The notes: a model not told the origin generated them from the sequence alone. A stretch of 64,000 bases of DNA from Flavobacterium cerinum (GCF_004028155.1 NZ_SBII01000001.1:186001-250000), one strand, 5' to 3'. Counted from the first letter of the stretch, positions 18,337-27,384 are shown. A program made the numbers and translations.

Positions 18337-18723
18337 ATGGATAAAAAAGTAATTGCAATAGCTGCTATTTTAGGTGCTGTTGCTATCGTACTGGGGGCTT
18401 TTGGGGCTCACGGACTAAAAGAACTTATCTCGCAGGAATCGATCATTGTTTTTGAAACGGGTGTAAAATATCAAATGTATCACGCGTTATTTTTATTATT
18501 TGTAGGCAGTACTGCTCTAATAAGCGATAAAATAAAGAAAATTATTTTAACACTGGTTGTTTCAGGGGTGGCGCTTTTTTCGGGGTCAATTTACTTTTTA
18601 GCTTGTAATTCACTGTTTTCCTTTGACTTCAAGAAAATTGGAATGATCACTCCTGTTGGAGGATTGTTATTAATAGGTGCCTGGTTAACCTTATTTTTAC
18701 ATTTTATTAAACAAAAGAGATAA
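18337..18723 (+). CDS. DUF423 family membrane protein
   Basis: A 128-residue protein with four membrane helices: IAAILGAVAIVLGAFGAHG, YHALFLLFVGSTALI, ILTLVVSGVALFSGSIYFL and GGLLLIGAWLTLFLHF. The GAFGAHGL motif near residue 20 and YHALFLL near residue 45 are marks of the DUF423 (YwdK-like) family. Its function is unknown. It lies 77 bp ahead of pckA on the same strand, with a -7 box for pckA between them. Confidence 0.9.
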   Translation: MDKKVIAIAAILGAVAIVLGAFGAHGLKELISQESIIVFETGVKYQMYHALFLLFVGSTALISDKIKKIILTLVVSGVALFSGSIYFLACNSLFSFDFKKIGMITPVGGLLLIGAWLTLFLHFIKQKR

Positions 18724-18760
18724 TTTTGTTGTAAATCGATACAATGTAAAAAAAATATTT

Positions 18761-18768
18761 TATTTTTG
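18761..18768 (+). promoter_or_regulatory. -7 element of pckA
   Basis: TATTTTTG fits TAnnTTTG and ends 32 nt before the pckA ATG. The nearest TTG is too far upstream (29 bp) to be a normal -33. Confidence 0.4.
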
Positions 18769-18800
18769 TGCCTTGTAACAATGCAACTTAATCTAAAAGT

Positions 18801-20402
18801 ATGGATAACTACGGCCTTTCAACGAAAACGATTTCGTTAGAGAACTTGGGAATTAAAAATGCTAATGTGAGGTATCAGTTGTCTCCGGATGATCTTCATG
18901 ATATCACAATTGAAAAAGGCCAAGGTGTTGAAAGTAACACGGGTGCTCTTGCAGTTAACACTGGAGAGTTTACCGGAAGATCGCCTCAGGATCGTTTCAT
19001 TGTTCGCGACAGCATTACCGAGGATAAAGTATGGTGGGGTAATGTAAATATAGCTTTTGATAGTGCTAAATTTGATGCACTATATAATAAGGTTACTGAT
19101 TACCTGTCTGGTAAAGAGGTATTTGTTCGCGACAGCTATGTTTGTGCGGACAACGATTATAGACTTAACGTAAGAGTTGTGACCGAATTTGCATGGTCTA
19201 ACCTGTTTTGTTATAATATGTTTCTTCGTCCGGAAGAATCAGAATTAGAGAACTTCACTGCCGACTGGCATGTGGTATGTGCACCGGGTTTTATGGCAGA
19301 TCCTGCTGTAGATGGTACACGTCAGCATAATTTTGCAATATTAGATTTCACAAGAAAAATTGCTCTTATAGGTGGTACAGGTTATACAGGAGAGATGAAA
19401 AAGGGTATCTTCTCTGCGCTTAACTTTATACTTCCTGTAGACAAAGACGCTTTACCAATGCACTGTAGTGCTAACGTAGGAGAAAAAGGTGATACTGCTA
19501 TTTTCTTTGGTCTTTCTGGTACTGGTAAAACAACGCTTTCTGCTGATCCGGAACGTAAACTTATCGGAGATGATGAGCACGGATGGACAAATGATAACAC
19601 GGTATTTAATTTTGAAGGTGGTTGTTATGCTAAAGTAATTAACCTTACTGAAGAAAACGAGCCGGATATTTTCAGAGCTATAAAAAGAGGAGCGATCCTT
19701 GAAAACGTAATATTTAAAGCAGGTACTAACGAGGTGGATTTTGATGATGTTTCTATCACACCAAATACACGTGTTAGTTATCCTATTTATCATATCGATA
19801 ACATACAGCCAGGATCTGTGGGTCATAATCCTAAGAATATATTCTTTCTTAGTGCCGACTCATTTGGTATCCTGCCTCCAATCTCTAAACTGACTCCTGG
19901 TCAGGCGGCTTATTACTTTATCTCTGGTTATACTTCAAAAGTTGCAGGTACAGAGGCAGGTATTAACGAACCGCAGCCTAACTTCTCTGCTTGCTTTGGA
20001 GCGCCGTTTATGCCGCTTCATCCTGCAAAATATGCTGAAATGTTAAGCAAAAAAATGAAAGAGTCTGGCGTAAATGTATGGCTTATTAATACCGGATGGA
20101 CCGGAGGCGCTTATGGCACTGGTGAAAGGATGAAATTAAAATATACAAGAGCCATGATCACAGCTGCACTTAATGGTGAGCTTGATAATGTGGAATATAA
20201 AAACCATGAGTTGTTTGGTTTAGCCAAACCTCAAACGTGTCCTAACGTGCCGGATGAAGTTCTTAATCCAAGGAATACATGGGCAGACAAAGATGCATAT
20301 GATGCAAAAGCTAAAGAATTGGCTGAAGCATTTAGAAAAAACTTTGCAAAATTTGAGGAATTTGCAAATGAAGAGATTATGGCCGGCGGACCGTTGGCAT
20401 AA
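18801..20402 (+). CDS. pckA: phosphoenolpyruvate carboxykinase (ATP)
   Basis: Converts oxaloacetate and ATP to phosphoenolpyruvate, the first committed step of gluconeogenesis; in some anaerobes it runs in reverse. It has 533 residues, the usual size of the ATP form. Motifs are the substrate-site GEFTGRSPQDRFIV near residue 52, the P-loop GLSGTGKTTLSADP near residue 237, and LIGDDEHGW just after it with the metal-binding Asp pair. A single gene with its own -7 box and terminator. Confidence 0.98.
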   Translation: MDNYGLSTKTISLENLGIKNANVRYQLSPDDLHDITIEKGQGVESNTGALAVNTGEFTGRSPQDRFIVRDSITEDKVWWGNVNIAFDSAKFDALYNKVTDYLSGKEVFVRDSYVCADNDYRLNVRVVTEFAWSNLFCYNMFLRPEESELENFTADWHVVCAPGFMADPAVDGTRQHNFAILDFTRKIALIGGTGYTGEMKKGIFSALNFILPVDKDALPMHCSANVGEKGDTAIFFGLSGTGKTTLSADPERKLIGDDEHGWTNDNTVFNFEGGCYAKVINLTEENEPDIFRAIKRGAILENVIFKAGTNEVDFDDVSITPNTRVSYPIYHIDNIQPGSVGHNPKNIFFLSADSFGILPPISKLTPGQAAYYFISGYTSKVAGTEAGINEPQPNFSACFGAPFMPLHPAKYAEMLSKKMKESGVNVWLINTGWTGGAYGTGERMKLKYTRAMITAALNGELDNVEYKNHELFGLAKPQTCPNVPDEVLNPRNTWADKDAYDAKAKELAEAFRKNFAKFEEFANEEIMAGGPLA

Positions 20403-20434
20403 TGTGAATTTTAGAATAGATGTTTTTTGGAAAG

Positions 20435-20468
20435 AAGGCTGTCCCTGTTAAAGGGGACGGCTTTTTTG
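20435..20468 (+). terminator. rho-independent terminator of pckA
   Basis: AAGGCTGTCCC pairs with GGGACGGCTTT (two G-U pairs), then a T-run. Confidence 0.82.
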
Positions 20469-20517
20469 TTGTTAGTAATGGAGTTCTACACGCATTTTTG
20501 GTGGTAATGGCGGTGAA

Positions 20518-20658
20518 ATGTCAAAATGTATACTGGTTTATGATGTAATATATGAAAATTATCCGGCTATAGAGACAGTAGTTATTGTTAGGAAAGATGA
20601 GAATGATGAGGCTAAAATACTTGGCTACCATGTAAATTCTAAAGGTTTTTTAAAATAA
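20518..20658 (+). pseudogene. possible gene remnant resembling the C-terminus of DUF4019-like proteins
   Basis: An open frame of 46 codons from an ATG at 20518 to the TAA at 20656, between pckA and hemD. The peptide contains ETVVIVRKDENDEAKILGYH, which resembles the last strands of DUF4019-type proteins (ETV-LVK...WKVLGYHI). The frame continues upstream of the ATG to a stop at 20476, so an N-terminal part may have been lost. There is no signal peptide or clear ribosome site. It may be a remnant or a real tiny gene. Confidence 0.35.
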
Positions 20659-20672
20659 AAACACAGTATGTA

Positions 20673-20712
20673 ATAATACAAAAAGCCACCGATAGGTGGC
20701 TTTTTGTATTAT
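20673..20712. terminator. bidirectional terminator between the pckA side and hemD
   Basis: A perfect 18-bp stem (20673-20690 with 20695-20712) with a GATA loop and A/T-runs on both flanks. Confidence 0.88.
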
Positions 20713-20725
20713 GTGTATAAAAGGA

Positions 20726-21475
20726 TTATTTCCCTTTATTAGCTTCTGTAATGTATTTTTCCAGTGCCATGGTCATAGATGGTGTACCAGGTGTTGGCGC
20801 CATAATATCGACTCTTAGGCCGTGTTCCAAGGCTTCTTTTTGTGTTGTGCTTCCAAACACGGCTATGCGTGTGTTGTTTTGCTCAAAATCTGGGAAATTT
20901 TTAAAGAGCGACTTGATTCCTGTTGGACTGAAGAAAGCCAGGATGTCATAATAAACATCTTTAAGGTCACTAAGGTCGCTCATTACTGTTTTGTAAAAAG
21001 TACCTGCTGTCCAATCTACCTTCAGGTTGTTCAGGGTTTGCGGAATATCGAAATTCAGCTGATCTGATGAAGGGAGAAGGAATTTCTCGTCCTTGTATTT
21101 TTTAATAAGAGGTGATAAATCTGCAAAATCTTTCTGACCTACATAGATCTTTCTTTTGCGGTACACCACATACTTTTGCAGGTAGAAAGCAATAGCTTCG
21201 CTCTGACAGAAATATTTAAGGGTTTCCGGGACTTTGTAGCGCATTTCTTCGGCTACGCGAAAGAAATGGTCAATAGAGTTCTTGCTCGTAAGGATAATCG
21301 CAGTGTAGTTGTTTAAATCTACTTTTTGCTGTCTTATATCCTTGGCACTTACACCCTCAACGTGAATAAAAGGTCTAAAGTCTACCTTTACCTTCAACTT
21401 TTGTTGAATTTCGAAGTATGGTGAATTTTCTACTTTAGGCTCCGGCTGCGAAACCAAAATTGTTTTCACTTTCAT
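20726..21475 (-). CDS. hemD: uroporphyrinogen-III synthase
   Basis: Cyclises hydroxymethylbilane to uroporphyrinogen III in heme synthesis. From the Met at 21475 the protein is 249 residues and begins MKVKTILVSQPEP; Met at 21484 and 21511 are alternatives, the last overlapping the upstream gene. The two-domain fold is suggested by ILTSKNSIDHFFRVAEEM (near residue 70) and AFFSPTGIKSLFKNFP (near residue 175), which correspond to the conserved FTSxNxV and FxSPxxV segments. Sequence conservation in HemD is low, so the call rests on these motifs and on the DUF4271 neighbour. Confidence 0.87.
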   Translation of the reverse strand: MKVKTILVSQPEPKVENSPYFEIQQKLKVKVDFRPFIHVEGVSAKDIRQQKVDLNNYTAIILTSKNSIDHFFRVAEEMRYKVPETLKYFCQSEAIAFYLQKYVVYRKRKIYVGQKDFADLSPLIKKYKDEKFLLPSSDQLNFDIPQTLNNLKVDWTAGTFYKTVMSDLSDLKDVYYDILAFFSPTGIKSLFKNFPDFEQNNTRIAVFGSTTQKEALEHGLRVDIMAPTPGTPSMTMALEKYITEANKGK

Positions 21476-21492
21476 ATTTGACATGTTGTATA

Positions 21493-22158
21493 CTAACTGT
21501 TTGTAAACCAATAATACATGAAATAATAGGGTGCTATTTCAAGTGCGCAAAGATACAAAATAAAATAGAATAATTTACTCACTATCAAATTTTGATATAT
21601 CCTTAATGAAACGAGGTAGGATATTATTGTTGCTGCAATTATTAGGGTAATGATTGTATAAATCACAATAGGATGCTGTATATCATTGTAAAATAAGAAA
21701 ATGTTTACAGGCAATAATAGCAATCCGATGTATGTTCTATAGTTAACTTTGTGTAAATTAAACTGCTCATTAAATTCTTCTATATTAAAAGATGTGGCAA
21801 TTATCTTTTCAATTAGGTATTTCGAAAGAATAAACGCACCTATTAAGGTAAATATTTGAATAAATGATATCCAGCTTGTTTTTTGTGCCAGATTAAAATA
21901 GCTTAATATAAATTGTAGTAAAAAGGTAAATGAAACAACCTGAATAAAGAAAAAAGAAATAGTAAACCAACTTAGCATGTTACCGCTATCTTTATATATC
22001 TTTGTATACTTGTCTGATACTCCTAGCTTTATGAATTCGGAGAAGCGTGTTTCGAAAACCGTACGGTTAAGTGCTATAAGCGCGAAACAGACCACAAAAA
22101 GAATTGTAGCCCAATCTTTGCCGCCTATTATTCGTTCGTTGTAAACCAGATCCATCAT
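21493..22158 (-). CDS. DUF4271 domain membrane protein
   Basis: A 221-residue integral membrane protein with about six hydrophobic segments (WATILFVVCFALIAL, WFTISFFFIQVVSFTFLL and later stretches). It matches DUF4271, a Bacteroidota family often located directly before hemD. Its function is unknown. Two ATGs stand in tandem at 22158 and 22155, and a -7 box ends only 4 nt before the first, so the message may be leaderless. Confidence 0.83.
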   Translation of the reverse strand: MMDLVYNERIIGGKDWATILFVVCFALIALNRTVFETRFSEFIKLGVSDKYTKIYKDSGNMLSWFTISFFFIQVVSFTFLLQFILSYFNLAQKTSWISFIQIFTLIGAFILSKYLIEKIIATSFNIEEFNEQFNLHKVNYRTYIGLLLLPVNIFLFYNDIQHPIVIYTIITLIIAATIISYLVSLRIYQNLIVSKLFYFILYLCALEIAPYYFMYYWFTNS

Positions 22159-22162
22159 GGTG

Positions 22163-22170
22163 CAAAATTA
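22163..22170 (-). promoter_or_regulatory. -7 element of DUF4271-hemD, predicted leaderless start
   Basis: TAATTTTG on the minus strand is followed by CACC and then ATGATG. Transcription would begin at or next to the start codon. Confidence 0.45.
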
Positions 22171-22233
22171 GTATTTTTTGCAATCGGTTATTTTAAATAT
22201 ACTTTAATTATGCTAAGCTCGTTAGAAATACAT

Positions 22234-22241
22234 TATTTTTG
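22234..22241 (+). promoter_or_regulatory. -7 element of the polyprenol-phosphate sugar transferase gene
   Basis: TATTTTTG ends 21 nt before the ATG at 22263 and overlaps the in-frame TTG at 22239, which makes that upstream start impossible from this promoter. Confidence 0.45.
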
Positions 22242-22262
22242 CACAAAAATTCAGGGTATCAC

Positions 22263-22985
22263 ATGAGCGAAGGTGTTGTTATAATTCCTACCTATAACGA
22301 AATTGAAAACATAGAAACCATTATAAGGGCTGTTTTTGAACTTAAAACAGTTTTTAATATATTGGTTGTAGATGATAATTCGCCTGATGGTACAGCTCAA
22401 AAAGTAATGGAGCTGCAGCAGGAATATCCTGAAAAGCTTTTTCTTGAGGTAAGACCAGGAAAATCCGGATTGGGGACTGCTTACGTACATGGTTTTAAAT
22501 GGGCTATTGAGCGTAAGTATGAATATATTTTTGAGATGGATGCTGATTTTTCACACAATCCGCAAGATCTTGAAAAATTGCTTACTGCCTGTGTTAAGGG
22601 TGCTGATGTTGCTATAGGCTCGCGTTATGTTACCGGAGTAAATGTAGTGAACTGGCCTTTAAGTCGGGTGTTAATGTCTTATTTTGCATCCAGTTATGTG
22701 CGTGCAATAACGGGAATGACCATAAGAGATGCTACCGCAGGCTTTATATGTTACCGCCGAAAGGTGCTTGAGAGTGTAGTTCTTGACAGAATAAAATTTG
22801 TGGGCTATGCCTTTCAGATTGAAATGAAATACCGTGCCTATGCTAATGGGTTTAATATTGTGGAAGTACCTATAATATTTACAGACCGTACGAAAGGCGA
22901 ATCTAAAATGAGTAGCGCCATCTTTAAAGAGGCGATACTGGGAGTGATATCACTACGAATAAAAAAAATGCTTAACCGACTATAG
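22263..22985 (+). CDS. polyprenol monophosphomannose synthase-like glycosyltransferase
   Basis: A GT2-family enzyme of 240 residues that moves a sugar, probably mannose, from a nucleotide donor to a polyprenyl phosphate at the inner membrane. It begins MSEGVVIIPTYNEIENIETI. The donor site VVDDNSPDGTA lies near residue 37, the metal-binding DAD in FEMDADFSHNP near residue 93, and DATAGFICYRRKVL near residue 155. There is no C-terminal membrane region, as in the short soluble DPM1-type enzymes. pyrC follows after 10 bp, so they are co-transcribed. The sugar is inferred. Confidence 0.88.
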   Translation: MSEGVVIIPTYNEIENIETIIRAVFELKTVFNILVVDDNSPDGTAQKVMELQQEYPEKLFLEVRPGKSGLGTAYVHGFKWAIERKYEYIFEMDADFSHNPQDLEKLLTACVKGADVAIGSRYVTGVNVVNWPLSRVLMSYFASSYVRAITGMTIRDATAGFICYRRKVLESVVLDRIKFVGYAFQIEMKYRAYANGFNIVEVPIIFTDRTKGESKMSSAIFKEAILGVISLRIKKMLNRL

Positions 22986-22995
22986 AAAAGAATAA

Positions 22996-24336
22996 ATGAA
23001 CAGGATTTTAATTAAGAATGCGAAGATTGTAAATGAAGGATCCATTTTTGAGGGTGACCTTTTAATTGAAGACAAGTTTATAAAAGAAATCGCCGAAAGT
23101 ATTAGTGCTAAATCTTCTGATGTGAAGATTATTGATGCTGAAGGAAGTTTCCTGATACCGGGTGCTATTGATGACCAGGTGCATTTTCGTGAGCCGGGAC
23201 TTACTCATAAAGGAAACATTGAAACTGAATCCCGAGCTGCTGTTGCAGGTGGTATTACTTCTTATATTGAGCAGCCTAATACAGTGCCAAATGCAGTAAC
23301 ACAGGAACTGCTTGAGCAAAAGTACCAAAGAGCTGCAGAAGTGTCTTATGCTAACTATTCGTTTATGATGGGTGGTACAAATGACAATCTTGAAGAAGTT
23401 TTAAAAACCAACCCTAAAAATGTAGCAGGTATTAAGCTGTTTCTAGGTTCTTCTACCGGTAATATGCTGGTTGATGACGAGGCAGTACTGGAAAAAATAT
23501 TCTCCAGTACAAAAATGCTTATTGCCGCGCATTGTGAAGATGAAGCGACTATAAGAGAAAATCTTGAAAAATATAAAGAAGAATACGGAGATGATATTCC
23601 TGTAAAATTCCATCCGCTTATAAGAAGTGCTGAGGCTTGTTATATCTCATCATCGCGCGCAGTAGAGCTTGCAAAGAAAACAGGTGCAAGACTGCATGTG
23701 TTCCATGTTTCTACAGCTAAGGAGACAGATTTATTTACGAATAAGATTCCGCTTGAAGATAAAATGATCACGGCAGAAGTTTGTATCCACCACTTATGGT
23801 TTAGCGATGCTGACTATGAGAAAAAAGGTGCGCTTATTAAATGGAATCCGGCAGTGAAAACTGCGGAAGACAGACAAGCGCTTTGGGATGCTTTACTGGA
23901 TGACAGGATCGATGTGGTTGCTACAGACCATGCTCCTCATACATTGGAAGAAAAGAAAAATCCTTACACTAGTTCACCATCAGGCGGGCCGCTGGTTCAG
24001 CATGCTGTAGTGGCTATGTTTGAGGCATATCATCAAAAGAAAATATCTGTAGAAAAGATTGTAGAGAAAATGGCGCATAACCCCGCTAAGATCTTTAAAA
24101 TCGAAAAACGCGGATTTATTAAAGAAGGTTATTATGCCGATCTTGTTCTTGTAAACCCCGGATTGCCTTGGAATGTTAAGAAAGAAAATATTTTATATAA
24201 ATGCGGATGGTCTCCGTTTGAAGGAATTAACTTTAAATCGAGAATTACGCATACATTTGTAAATGGAACGCTTGTTTATAACAACTTTAAGGTAAAAGAC
24301 CTTCGTTGTGGCGAACGTTTGCTTTTTGATAGGTAA
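22996..24336 (+). CDS. pyrC: dihydroorotase
   Basis: Cyclises N-carbamoyl-aspartate to dihydroorotate in pyrimidine synthesis. It has 446 residues and the class I amidohydrolase layout. The N-terminal metal motif reads DDQVHFREPG, so the first His of the usual HxH is Gln61 while His63 is kept. Other ligands are visible: the carbamylated-Lys region AGIKLFLGSSTG near residue 150, IAAHCEDEA, LHVFHVSTAKE and the catalytic VATDHAPHT near residue 312. Despite the Gln the rest is intact. It sits between the sugar transferase and the DUF4296 lipoprotein gene. Confidence 0.92.
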   Translation: MNRILIKNAKIVNEGSIFEGDLLIEDKFIKEIAESISAKSSDVKIIDAEGSFLIPGAIDDQVHFREPGLTHKGNIETESRAAVAGGITSYIEQPNTVPNAVTQELLEQKYQRAAEVSYANYSFMMGGTNDNLEEVLKTNPKNVAGIKLFLGSSTGNMLVDDEAVLEKIFSSTKMLIAAHCEDEATIRENLEKYKEEYGDDIPVKFHPLIRSAEACYISSSRAVELAKKTGARLHVFHVSTAKETDLFTNKIPLEDKMITAEVCIHHLWFSDADYEKKGALIKWNPAVKTAEDRQALWDALLDDRIDVVATDHAPHTLEEKKNPYTSSPSGGPLVQHAVVAMFEAYHQKKISVEKIVEKMAHNPAKIFKIEKRGFIKEGYYADLVLVNPGLPWNVKKENILYKCGWSPFEGINFKSRITHTFVNGTLVYNNFKVKDLRCGERLLFDR

Positions 24337-24337
24337 T

Positions 24338-24799
24338 ATGAAAAAACTGGCATTTATTCTGGTATCGTTTTTAGCTTTTGCGTGCAGTAATGAGACTGTG
24401 CCAAAACCTGATCATCTGCTAAAAGAAGGTGATATGGTTAATATACTGTATGATATTTCGATACTGCAGGCTATTAAGTCCTATCAGGGTCAGGCGCTGG
24501 AAGAAGGTAAAGTAGATGCTAAGAATTATATTTACAAAAAGTATAATATTGATAGTCTTACTTTTGCGCAAAATCAGGCTTATTATGCGTCTAAACTAGA
24601 GCTGTATGAGTCGATACAGTCAAAACTGACAGAAAGGGTCAAGAAAGAAAAAGAAAAATTTAAAGCAAAAAAAGATGAAGCTAAGCCTTTGAAAAAAGGA
24701 GAGAACAAAAAGTTTAAAGTTGCTGCTAAGATGGATAGTCTTAGTAAAAAAGTTTTAGATACTCTCTCGCATAAAAAAGCAAAAGCTGCTGTAAAATAA
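24338..24799 (+). CDS. DUF4296 lipoprotein
   Basis: A 153-residue predicted lipoprotein. The start at 24338, one base after the pyrC stop, gives MKKLAFILVSFLAFACSN with a lipobox Cys at residue 17. The body is helical (HLLKEGDMVNILYDISILQA, NIDSLTFAQNQAYYASK), as in DUF4296, and the C-terminus is a Lys/Glu-rich tail (residues about 100-153). Its function is unknown. It is the last gene of a three-gene unit closed by a terminator. Confidence 0.84.
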   Translation: MKKLAFILVSFLAFACSNETVPKPDHLLKEGDMVNILYDISILQAIKSYQGQALEEGKVDAKNYIYKKYNIDSLTFAQNQAYYASKLELYESIQSKLTERVKKEKEKFKAKKDEAKPLKKGENKKFKVAAKMDSLSKKVLDTLSHKKAKAAVK

Positions 24800-24834
24800 T
24801 AAAAAAGCCGGAAAGATATTCCGGCTTTTTTTAT
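24799..24834 (+). terminator. rho-independent terminator, probably bidirectional
   Basis: GCCGGAA pairs with TTCCGGC around AGATA, with A-run and T-run flanks. It lies between convergent genes. Confidence 0.88.
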
Positions 24835-24847
24835 TTATAAAATTGAT

Positions 24848-25852
24848 CTATTGATTTTTGAGAGGATAGCTTTCTGCCAGTTGTTTTAAGTACGTTCTTA
24901 TTTCTGTGAAGCGAAAAGCAATTACATTACTTATTTTGCTGTTATCGTAGTTTTCATGATTGTGTGATGATTTTGCCATACTGCGGGTGAGCATTCTGTT
25001 TCTCATGAATAATTTAGAGAATAGCCAGTCCATACGCCATGCAAAAGAAGTCATTAGTGGCGAGGCATAAAATGCGGGACGCGTTTTGCTCATTCCGTCA
25101 GCAACAATATCAAGAATATCTTTATAGGAAACATTTTCGGCTACCAGTGTAAACCGTTCGCCGTTAATGCTGCTTTCTGTGAGTTGTATCATTGCGTTTA
25201 CAACGTCTTTTACGGCTACAATGCCACAAGTGCCTTTGGTGTAAAAGAATTGTCCTCTCTTTACCACTTTAAATATTTTACCACTCCCCTGATCCCAAAA
25301 TCCGTTACCAAAAATAAGCCCTGGATTTACTATTACCACATTGAGCCCTTCCTGCCAGCCACGCCATACTTCCATTTCTGCCCCATATTTACTTATAGCA
25401 TAATCACCATGCCTAACCTCTGGATTCCATTCTGTTTCTTCTGTAATGGCTTCGTTTTCTTTGGCATCGCCCAGCGCAGCAATAGAGCTTACATGGCAAA
25501 ATCTTTTTATGCCGTAGGCCAGTGCAAAATTCACCATATTTGCGGTGCCTTCGATGTTTACTTTTCTAAGCATTTCTTCGTCTTTAGGTTCAAAAGAAAT
25601 ATAGGCCGCACAATGGTATACGGTGTCAATACCCTGAAAGGCATCTTCTAAAGACGGAACATCGATAATATCGCCCTGCATCCATTCGATAGAATCAAAT
25701 AAGGGGAGGCGTTTGTTGTGTATAAAAAGATCTTTGGTTTTTGCGATAGTTTTTTCGGTGCGATATAACGCACGCGCTTTTTGCCCGCTTTCTGCTAAAT
25801 GAAGCAGTAAATGAGCACCTACTAATCCTGTTCCGCCGGTAACTAAAATCAT
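24848..25852 (-). CDS. NAD-dependent epimerase/dehydratase family protein
   Basis: An extended short-chain dehydrogenase of 334 residues. The Rossmann glycine motif TGGTGLVGAHLL is at the N-terminus (residues 5-16), and the active site YxxxK is in DYAISKYGAE near residue 150, with HVSSIAALG upstream. It resembles dihydroflavonol-reductase-like members. The substrate is unknown. It is convergent with the DUF4296 gene. A -7 box 5 nt before the ATG suggests a leaderless message. Confidence 0.87.
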   Translation of the reverse strand: MILVTGGTGLVGAHLLLHLAESGQKARALYRTEKTIAKTKDLFIHNKRLPLFDSIEWMQGDIIDVPSLEDAFQGIDTVYHCAAYISFEPKDEEMLRKVNIEGTANMVNFALAYGIKRFCHVSSIAALGDAKENEAITEETEWNPEVRHGDYAISKYGAEMEVWRGWQEGLNVVIVNPGLIFGNGFWDQGSGKIFKVVKRGQFFYTKGTCGIVAVKDVVNAMIQLTESSINGERFTLVAENVSYKDILDIVADGMSKTRPAFYASPLMTSFAWRMDWLFSKLFMRNRMLTRSMAKSSHNHENYDNSKISNVIAFRFTEIRTYLKQLAESYPLKNQ

Positions 25853-25857
25853 AGATA

Positions 25858-25865
25858 CAAATGTA
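25858..25865 (-). promoter_or_regulatory. -7 element, predicted leaderless start of the epimerase-family gene
   Basis: TACATTTG on the minus strand is followed by five bases and the ATG. No -33 TTG stands at 17-19 bp. Confidence 0.42.
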
Positions 25866-25929
25866 ATTTTTAGTTGAGATTTATTTATACAAATATCATT
25901 TAAATCTCACTTTTTTTCGTGTAGGTTTG

Positions 25930-25937
25930 TATTTTTG
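25930..25937 (+). promoter_or_regulatory. -7 element of tyrS
   Basis: TATTTTTG ends 20 nt before the tyrS ATG and fits TAnnTTTG. No -33 TTG is evident. Confidence 0.42.
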
Positions 25938-25957
25938 CGACTTATTAAAATCCAGAC

Positions 25958-27259
25958 ATGAAAAATTTTGTAGAAGAACTAAGATGGAGGGGCATGGTAC
26001 ACGACATTATGCCGGGAACTGAAGAGCAATTGAATAAAGAAATGACCACGGCGTATATAGGCTTTGATCCAACTTCAGATTCATTGCACATCGGCAGCCT
26101 TGTACCTATTATTATTCTGGTTCATTTGCAAAAATGTGGACATCGACCTATGGCATTAGTAGGAGGTGCTACCGGAATGATTGGCGATCCATCTGGAAAA
26201 TCAGATGAGCGTAATCTTCTTGATGAAGCTGCGCTTGAAAAAAATGTTGCAGGTATTAAGGGCGTGCTATCACGTTTCCTTGATTTTAACTCAACAGAGG
26301 CTAATGCTCCAATATTGGTAAACAACTATGATTGGATGAAAGAATTCTCGTTTATAGGTTTTGTGCGCGATGTGGGCAAACGTATAACGGTGAATTATAT
26401 GATGGCTAAAGATTCGGTTAAAAAACGTCTTACAGGCGAGTCAGGATCGGGTATGTCATTTACTGAGTTTACCTATCAGCTTATCCAGGGATATGATTTT
26501 TACCATTTACATAAACAATACAACTGTTTGCTGCAACTAGGTGGTAGTGACCAGTGGGGGAACATAACAACAGGGACAGAACTTGTGCGTAGAATGAATG
26601 ATGAAGGGGCTAAAGCTTATGCTATGACCTGTCCGTTGATCACGAAAGCAGACGGTTCTAAATTTGGAAAATCAGAAGGTGGTAACATCTGGTTGGATGC
26701 TGATAAAACATCAATATACAAATTCTACCAGTTTTGGTTGAATACCAGTGATGCCGATGCAGAAAAGTACATTAAGATATTTACTTTCCTTGCTAAAGAA
26801 GAAGTAGAAAAATTAATTTCAGAACATAATGAAGCGCCACATTTAAGATTGCTTCAAAAAAGGCTTGCTGCAGAAATTACAACATTTGTACATTCAGCAG
26901 AAGATACTGAGGATGCCATCAAAAAGTCAGAATTTGTATTTTCGAACTACACGCGTGAAGATTTAGAAGGTCTTAGCGAGGAGTTCTTTACCGATATTTT
27001 TGAAGAGTTTTTTGTGAAAGGTCTTACTCAGGCTGAATTGTCTGCTGATACTGATATCATAACAATACTTGCTGATCAGACGAACATATTCCCGTCACGT
27101 GGTGAAGCAAGAAAAGCACTGGCAGCAAATGCTGTTGCGATAAACAAAGTAAAAATTACTGAGGCTTACGGATTGTCTGCCGCTGATGTTATTTTAGGCA
27201 AGTTTATCCTTGTGTCTTTTGGCAAGAAAAAGAATTTTGTAATTCCAGTTGAAGCATAA
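25958..27259 (+). CDS. tyrS: tyrosine--tRNA ligase
   Basis: Class Ic synthetase that charges tRNA-Tyr. It has 433 residues. The HIGH motif is HIGSLVP near residue 47, the tyrosine pocket is in [25 protein letters not shown] near residues 178-202, and KMSKS is KFGKSEGG near residue 231. A C-terminal S4 domain ([20 protein letters not shown]) binds tRNA. It is a single gene with its own -7 box and terminator. Confidence 0.97.
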   Translation: MKNFVEELRWRGMVHDIMPGTEEQLNKEMTTAYIGFDPTSDSLHIGSLVPIIILVHLQKCGHRPMALVGGATGMIGDPSGKSDERNLLDEAALEKNVAGIKGVLSRFLDFNSTEANAPILVNNYDWMKEFSFIGFVRDVGKRITVNYMMAKDSVKKRLTGESGSGMSFTEFTYQLIQGYDFYHLHKQYNCLLQLGGSDQWGNITTGTELVRRMNDEGAKAYAMTCPLITKADGSKFGKSEGGNIWLDADKTSIYKFYQFWLNTSDADAEKYIKIFTFLAKEEVEKLISEHNEAPHLRLLQKRLAAEITTFVHSAEDTEDAIKKSEFVFSNYTREDLEGLSEEFFTDIFEEFFVKGLTQAELSADTDIITILADQTNIFPSRGEARKALAANAVAINKVKITEAYGLSAADVILGKFILVSFGKKKNFVIPVEA

Positions 27260-27286
27260 TCAACGTGTAAATTGCATGTAAATAGT

Positions 27287-27315
27287 GAAAAGGAGCTTTA
27301 GGGCTCCTTTTTTTT
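27287..27315 (+). terminator. rho-independent terminator of tyrS, probably bidirectional
   Basis: AAAGGAGC pairs with GCTCCTTT around a 6-nt loop, then a T-run. Confidence 0.83.
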
Positions 27316-27384
27316 GTATTGTAGGTGAATAAGTGTCATTTCGGCCAGGGCAGGAATTTCAAATATTCTATAATTTTCGAAAAA

